From contig NC_092561.1 of NCBI RefSeq assembly GCF_037975245.1, positions 6,126,001-6,190,000 on the forward strand: a stretch of DNA of 64,000 bases, given 5' to 3'. The position numbers and the translations under genes are program-made. A model generated the notes under the pieces. The model was given only the letters and a program-made list of their open reading frames with translations, searched no databases and was not told the origin of the DNA. The DNA is from Apostichopus japonicus. Taxonomy: Eukaryota > Echinodermata > Holothuroidea > Aspidochirotida > Stichopodidae. Positions within the stretch are counted from its first letter, which is position 1. Every line of letters starts with the position of its first letter. Shown here piece by piece: positions 58,178 through 64,000 of the stretch.

Positions 58178-61100
58178 AATATTTCTTTCCTTGAGCACCT
58201 CCAAAATTGTTCTTCGGGCCCTCTAACTACCTGGGCTTGTTTCTCCCTGACCCCCTTCCGATACATACGGCCCAGCCACCGCTTACGACACTACTTAGTA
58301 CATATACCATAGACCGAAATACAGCTTGTTATAGGCCTAGCTTATGCTATCTTTGCATGTGAAAAATGGCGCTATAATTTGTTGTTGTTCTTTTAATGGT
58401 GGGGCTAATCAGTCTCAAGTTTGTATAAACAATCAAAATAGTTTAATGAATATGTAAACAACGTTTGTTTTTTTTAAATTATTTTTATTCTTTACTAACA
58501 GAACTTGGTTCGAATGTAACAGTAGCCGAGGATGTCAACACCACCATTTGTCAACAACTCCTATGTCCAAGTTCGCCATAACGTTTTTTAACTTGTATTA
58601 AGCATATATACGTTTGGAACTATTTACTTCATTCTTAACATTTTATTATTAAATTTATTTATTTTATTTTTTACTAGAGATCTATTTATTATCGTTTAGT
58701 ATTGGGTGTAATTTATTACTATCTGTTTTAGGCTTTACAATAATTGTCTTACTGTACTATAGTTTCTCATACTTTATTTAAACATTGACTATGATATAAT
58801 CTATTTTACTATTTACATACTTCTGAATTTGTTTTGGACTATATGCGTTTTGGGTTTTTTTTTTAATATTTTTTTTTTTATTATCGTTTAGTACGGGTGT
58901 TTTTTATATTGTTGCTTTAGGCTTTTACATGTTATGCCTTATTGGTTCTATATATTTAATATTTAGGTTTTTGTTACTATTTGTTTTTAGGTTTAGCATT
59001 TGTAAAGCGCTTTGAGCAGCTTTGCTGATTATGCGCTATATAAATATTACTTATTGTTATTATTATTACCTGATGATGGGTTCAGTAGTATATAGTGTAA
59101 CAATGGTGACGTCATGTTTGTCCCTTTTTCTTCCTTCCTGGGTGGCTTTTCTTACGAAGGATACGGTGACACAAGAAACAAATAATTTAAAAAATATATA
59201 AAATTAAAGATGAAGTCGTTCCTGAATCGTCGAGTTTTCAACTTGTAATTTGTAGCTTTTTCTCAAGGTCGACATAATACTGTCGCAAAATGTTGGGAAT
59301 TTCGACATAAAAAGACAAACATACGACATAAAACTCGGCGTAGTAATTCAATATCTAGTTAATGTACTTTATAGGCTACCGTAAAAAAAAGCTAACCTAG
59401 AATAGATTATTTCATATACATTTTAACGACTACCACCATCAGGTTGTGCCGAGGCCCAATTTGTAACAGTGACCTTCTTTTGAGTATACACTATTCTTTA
59501 TCAAATATTTATTTCCTTGAGTTCATGCAAATGTTTTCTTCGGGCCCTCTAACTGGCCCGGGCTTGTATCTCCCTGACCCCCTTCCCATACATAAGGCCC
59601 AGACAAAGAATATATTTAGCTCTTTGAGATGGTTCCCGCTTACGAAAATATACTTAGTACATACACCATAGACCGAAATACAGCTTTTCATATAGGCATA
59701 GCTATCTTTGCATGTGAAAAATTGCGCTATAATTTGTTGTTGTTCTTTTGATGGTGGGGCTAATCAGTCTTAAGTTTGTATAACAAACTAATATAATTTA
59801 ATGAATATGTAAACAACGTTTTTTTTCATTATTTTTGTTCTTTACTAACAGAACTTGGTTCGAATGTAACCGAGGATGTCAACATCAACATTTGTCAACC
59901 ACTCCGATGTCCAAGTTCTTATGAAAGTAATTTATGCAAATGTGATGACGCTTGTATTGAATATGAAGATTGCTGTTGGCATGGAAAAGGGGGTGATTTC
60001 TTCTCGAAGTCATCCACTACTGATAGTATCAAGCAAGATGGACTGAAGTGCATAGCAACAACATTTGAATCGATTCAATTTCGTTTGGACGTTGAGAAAA
60101 TAATATTAGGTTTCTACATGATCAGTGAATGTCTTCCCGGAGTACAAAATGACCAACTTATCCAAAAATGTCACGACTCACGTGATGTTTTGAGCATGCG
60201 CCTTGATTCTTGGAATCAGTACGTTGATCATATACCTGTCTTTGCTTCAGGAACCCAGAAGACTTACAAAAATGTGCACTGTGCACGTTGTAATGCCGTG
60301 ACGTACAGTCAAATGCGATTTTGGCAATTACTCGTCGATGGAAATTGTGACGTCACCCAATCCCCGGATGAATGCGATAATATCGAATTTCAAGCGGTGT
60401 ATTTTGAAGATACGTCCAATTTGAGGAGTTGTGTACAAGTGGAGATAGACTCGTGTCCAAGTTCTGCAAATACTGACAAAACGAGGACAGAATTATGTGA
60501 GTCGTACCTGGCACCAGTTGAAGTTAACGGAACCGTCTATAAAAATCCACATTGTCTATTATGTAACAATCAGTCTTACTTCGAACGGGACGAATATGAA
60601 TACTGCCTGGAAGTTGATAATAGGCCCTCATTCGGCGAGGCGGGTGATAAACTTCCCCAGACAATTCCGTTCGATTTTTCCTTCACCAGAGAAGATCACA
60701 ATGAAACAGTCGTTAGGTTCTGTGCTATAGGCCTGACATACAATGATACATCGAAGGTTTGTGAATTATCAGAAAATGTCACAAGGATTACACCTGAGAG
60801 ATGCTTAGATTCTCGAAACTCTTCGGAAATTTTATTTATGACAATCCAGGCTGTCCATATGAACGCTGCACAATTTCTTGGGAAAGTCATGAAAAATTTT
60901 AGTGATGTTTTTTACCCGAGGGCCCGTACAGCCGAGGTTGTACAGTTAGATGTATACCCTTGTATTCAAGACCGTGAGACCAAAAATTCGACGGTTTCGT
61001 TGTCGTGTGCTATTATGGAAATAGAAATGACATTGATCGAAAATAATTTCGCCGTTACCTCAAAGATGTTTACCGATTATTTCCATGCTCATGACATTCG

Positions 61101-63456
61101 AATATTAGAGTTAACAGTTACTACGGAATGCACAGTTTCATTACATGTTATAATGACTGCTTCTTCGAGTTACACATTCCTGAATGCGTTCAATACATCC
61201 GACGTTACTCTGTATATGTTCGAAAAGAAGGACTATGCCATCATACATTCACAAAATCGAGTCTACTCTGATGTGAGGGCGTTAGTCATATTTCAATATT
61301 TCTCGTCTGATAACTTCGAAAGCTTCAATGAAGAGAGCTGGTTTAACATTTCCCTTCATCAAATCTCAAGAGAGGATCTCTTGTGTCCGTTCTCTGTATT
61401 TTTGTCAGAACATTATTCTGTTTCAACTAATGGCTCTCTACATTCTCAGTTTCTCGAGGATGAAATTCCGGTCAGTGACTATTTGATCCTGTCAAACGGA
61501 CAGTTGAAGGTCTGTTCTCGTTGGATAATTGAAACCAAGCCCCCTGGTTATAATTTATTCCTTTTGGTTATATTTATCATATTTACTAGCCTTTCTCTGA
61601 TTGGCCTTTTTCTAACCTTCGTCAACTATTGCATATTCAAATCCCTTAGGAACCTACCCGGGATGATCACGATGAATTTCGTCGTTGCTTTGTTTTTCGC
61701 GCAACTGATACTCATACCTTCTTACGTATCACCAGCAAACATTGTCTTGTGCACCCTCATTTCAACTGTGGGCCATTTTCTGTGGTTAGCAGCGTTTCTG
61801 TGGATGACGATCATTGCTTATGACGTCACACGAACATTTGGAACGACATCACTTGCCAGACATGGTACAAGTGTCAGAAAACAACTTTTGACGTATATGA
61901 TAATTGGTTGGTTGTTACCAGCAGTTTTCGTAAGCAGTTGTTTGATTCTACAAAAGTTGACTAATTTGGAGGGAAAATTTTCCTACGGTGAAGAAGGGAG
62001 CTGTTGGCTTAGACCTAGCCTAGCGAATTTCTTGCTGTTTGGAATACCTGCAGCTTTCTGTTTGTGTTGTAACTTTATTATGTATCTTGTGACGGTCCAT
62101 GGCATACGAAAAGCAAAACAACATACTAAAATGGCGAAGAACATGTCAACATCTAACATTATGAAGGAACAACTTCTTCTATTCATCAAGGTGAGTTATA
62201 TATTATACATTTTCATTCATTTCATGCATTGACTTGTACCATTTTTGTTTCTTCCCTTTCGGGGTTCAATAAAAAACAATGTAGGCACTTTATGTTACAT
62301 TCTATAAACCGGTTCCAATTACTTTCTTTGGGGGGGGGGGGGGGGTGTGGGCAAGGTATGAGGCCTTTACCGTTATATCACCTCCTTACTTTCAAACCGT
62401 TAGCTTCAATCTTACCACTAGTTGGTTGGAATGGTGTCATGCAGACATTCCCGACAATCCATAAACTTTGCCAATTCTTCTTTTGTTTTCAATAAGAATG
62501 ATATTTCAAACTTATAAAAATGTATATATAAATCCACATGATACCGAAAAAAAAAAACATATCATATATATAAATATTTATGTATTACAATGCACTCTTG
62601 TAACATAGACTTTACAATTGAGAGTCTATGTTACAGTCTACCCTAAATTTGGAAAATACTGCAATTATTTAAAATTGATTTAAGAAAACAACATGATCGC
62701 CGTGGAGTCCATGAAAGTTTGATATGGTAACCAAGGGCGTAGGAACCGGGGGGGCTGGGGGGGCGCCAGCCCCACCCCAGTGAAAAATGTGGAGGGGCGG
62801 AAGTATCATTCCGCCCCCCCCCCCCGGTTCGCAAGTCAGAAAACCCCTTTTTCATTTCCAAATGAGAATAAAATCTCATTTGGAGCACCAAATTGCATCT
62901 AAGGCCAGGTGAAAATACAAAATTAAGTTCACAAAATGGAGAGGGTGTTGAAGTGTGCTATATTGCACCAAATTGCATCTGAGGCCACCTGGAAATGCAA
63001 AAAAATCCAAAGGGGAGGGGGACACCCCCTCCCCTTAGACCCCTCCCCCAGGCCGGCCATCAGTCTTCAGCCCCCCCCCACTCAAAAGTACCTTCCTACG
63101 CCACTGATGGTAACTGTAACAAGTAGTATGTTATTAATTTGATCACGTGAAAGGTTATAAGGGAAGATACATTATCATAATTTGGTTGTTGTTTTGTTTA
63201 TATATTCATCTTACAGATTTCTATTCTGATTGGTTTATCTTGGATCTGGGCGTTCCTAAATGGATTCTTTCCACACGTGACAGCATTCTTGTTCATCCAT
63301 TCCTTCGTGAATCCCTTACAGGGGGTATTTGTCTTCTTGGTGTACATATGTAACGGAAGAGTATTCTCAATGTGGAAGGCTAAATTCAAGAAAACCTATT
63401 CGCCGACTAGCGATAATTCTAAAAGAGCCCAGGGAACTGCTTCCACTTCCCTATGA
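57803..63456 (+). CDS. Methuselah-like GPCR with somatomedin-B domain (gene 3)
   Basis: Exons 57803-57935 (signal peptide M-A-P-F-S-R-I, L-I-T-L-A-S-V-V-I-L-T-I-S-L, donor GTATGT, phase 1), 59852-62190 and 63217-63456 (stop TGA) give 903 residues. The SMB domain has C-Q-P-L-R-C and C-K-C-D-D-A-C-I-E-Y-E-D-C-C-W. Paired cysteines (C-A-R-C-N, C-L-L-C-N) and C-A-I-G-L-T-Y-N-D follow. Seven helices then start at Y-N-L-F-L-L-V-I-F-I-I-F, with L-R-N-L-P-G-M after TM1 and F-V-N-P-L-Q-G in TM7. It is the intact partner of gene 2, in inverted orientation and very similar in the 7TM part. A middle ectodomain patch differs strongly. Intron 1 contains an extra truncated copy of the exon 2 start (58502-58581). 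Intron 2 contains a MITE. A plasma-membrane receptor of unknown ligand. Confidence 0.9.
58089..58175. repeat. (TA)n microsatellite
   Basis: TA repeat with short CAAATA and CATACA breaks, in intron 1 of receptor gene 3. Confidence 0.95.
58502..58581 (+). pseudogene. partial duplicate of exon 2 start inside intron 1 of gene 3
   Basis: The acceptor TTTACTAACAG is followed by 27 codons closely matching the real exon 2 start at 59852: L-G-S-N-V-T, E-D-V-N-T-T-I-C-Q-Q-L, then C-P-S-S-P and a TAA at 58579. It keeps a usable splice acceptor and the same phase. Flanking intron sequence is duplicated too (58190-58500 resembles 59500-59850). Confidence 0.85.
58960..59070 (+). repeat. 3' end of a SINE-like repeat
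   Basis: GTAAAGCGCTTTGAGCAG, then GCGCTATATAAATATT and an ATT tail, matching the tail of the SINE at 29134-29450. The head is not recognisable upstream. It sits between the truncated exon copy and the real exon 2 of gene 3. Confidence 0.55.
62600..62634. repeat. short perfect hairpin
   Basis: GTAACATAGACT (62600-62611) and AGTCTATGTTAC (62623-62634) are exact reverse complements around an 11-base loop. It lies in intron 2 of receptor gene 3. Confidence 0.6.
62732..63106. mobile_element. hAT-like MITE with 8-bp target duplication
   Basis: It begins CAAGGGCGTAGGAACC and ends CTTCCTACGCCACTG. The 8-mer ATGGTAAC is identical on both sides (62724-62731 and 63107-63114). There are C/G homopolymer runs near both ends. 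It sits in intron 2 of receptor gene 3, upstream of the acceptor at 63216. Confidence 0.9.
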
Positions 63457-63945
63457 GAAAGCGGTAATACCACAACAGACAGAGAGACTGAAAGTATCAT
63501 CTTGGAAGACAAGAACGCATTGCTGCCTGTATAGACCCAAACTATAGCACCCTATCAAGGAAACGCTTCTGGAGATTACGTAATTGACCTGCCTTGGTCG
63601 TAAAATGACCTCTATTTACCAATTAGTCTGCAAGGCCTGCCACATATTATTTCTTGTGGTTACAAAAAGAGCCATTGGTGTTAAGAAGCTATGCAGGCTA
63701 ATTGAGGTCGATTTACGTAATCACAAAATTTTTTAATCTATAGCGTGCTATCATTGGAGCTAATAAAGCAGATAAATTAATGACAACAACCCCTACGTAA
63801 GCACGATTGCAGTTCATGTTAAAAGGATGACCAACTATCACTGAGCCGGGGTTAGTTTGGTCATATTTGTCTCTATGTGGTATGATCCTAGTCATCTTAG
63901 AACTGGCGACACCAAATACAACGCTAGTCATCATTATGTTGTAAA
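63457..63945. other. 3' flank of receptor gene 3
   Basis: About 490 bases with no gene recognised. The short frame across 63329-63547 is the exon 3 region read in another frame. Confidence 0.5.
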
Positions 63946-64000
63946 CAGTGGCGGAGCTAGGGGTATTGGTCGGGGGGGGGGGGTGCGAGAATGGTCTGTA
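63946..64000. mobile_element. left end of a hAT-like MITE, cut by the window edge
   Basis: CAGTGGCGGAGCTAGGGG followed by a G-run is a typical hAT-like terminus resembling those at 38429 and 62732. The other end is outside the window. Confidence 0.55.

Overview
The window is eukaryotic nuclear DNA from an animal. Coding regions are split by GT-AG introns, intergenic space is AT-rich, and small DNA-transposon relics, tRNA-derived SINEs and (TA)n runs are abundant. Somatomedin-B-bearing, Methuselah-like receptors in a cluster, a BEL/Pao retroelement and a SET gene fused to zinc fingers and a recombinase-like domain point to a marine invertebrate deuterostome, probably an echinoderm and perhaps a sea cucumber. 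That assignment is inference. All exon models below were built by hand from open frames, splice signals and phase agreement. There is no transcript evidence.

Layout. 1-3.0 kb (minus): the 5' half of a gene with an FKBP39/46-type nucleoplasmin-like domain, in four phase-matched exons, running off the left edge. 3.0-7.9 kb: non-coding, with a long (TA)n run and a perfect hairpin. 7.9-22.6 kb (plus): one ten-exon gene of about 1,320 codons. It joins a KMT5A-like SET domain, a recently duplicated zinc-finger array, a tyrosine-recombinase-like domain that appears to lack its catalytic tyrosine, and a short SANT-like tail. Its introns hold hAT-like MITEs, a SINE and tandem repeats. 23.2-28.5 kb (minus): a BEL/Pao LTR retrotransposon with 337/338-bp LTRs, a 5-bp target duplication, an internal deletion and frameshifts.

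32.8-63.5 kb: a cluster of three secretin-superfamily (Methuselah-like) receptors, each with three coding exons: signal peptide, then SMB plus ectodomain plus TM1-6, then TM7 plus tail. Gene 1 (plus, 32.8-37.5 kb) and gene 2 (minus, 40.3-46.4 kb) converge. Genes 2 and 3 (plus, 57.8-63.5 kb) are an inverted, head-to-head duplicate pair. Gene 2 has a 2-nt deletion in its last exon that would truncate TM7. A decayed fragment of the same receptor lies at 50.7 kb, and a partial copy of the exon 2 start lies inside gene 3's first intron. The 11 kb between genes 2 and 3 is filled with MITEs, inverted repeats, minisatellites, SINE heads and a U2-snRNA-like fragment.

The genes do not form an evident pathway. 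The SET/recombinase-like gene and the nucleoplasmin-like gene would act in the nucleus on chromatin. The receptors would act at the plasma membrane.
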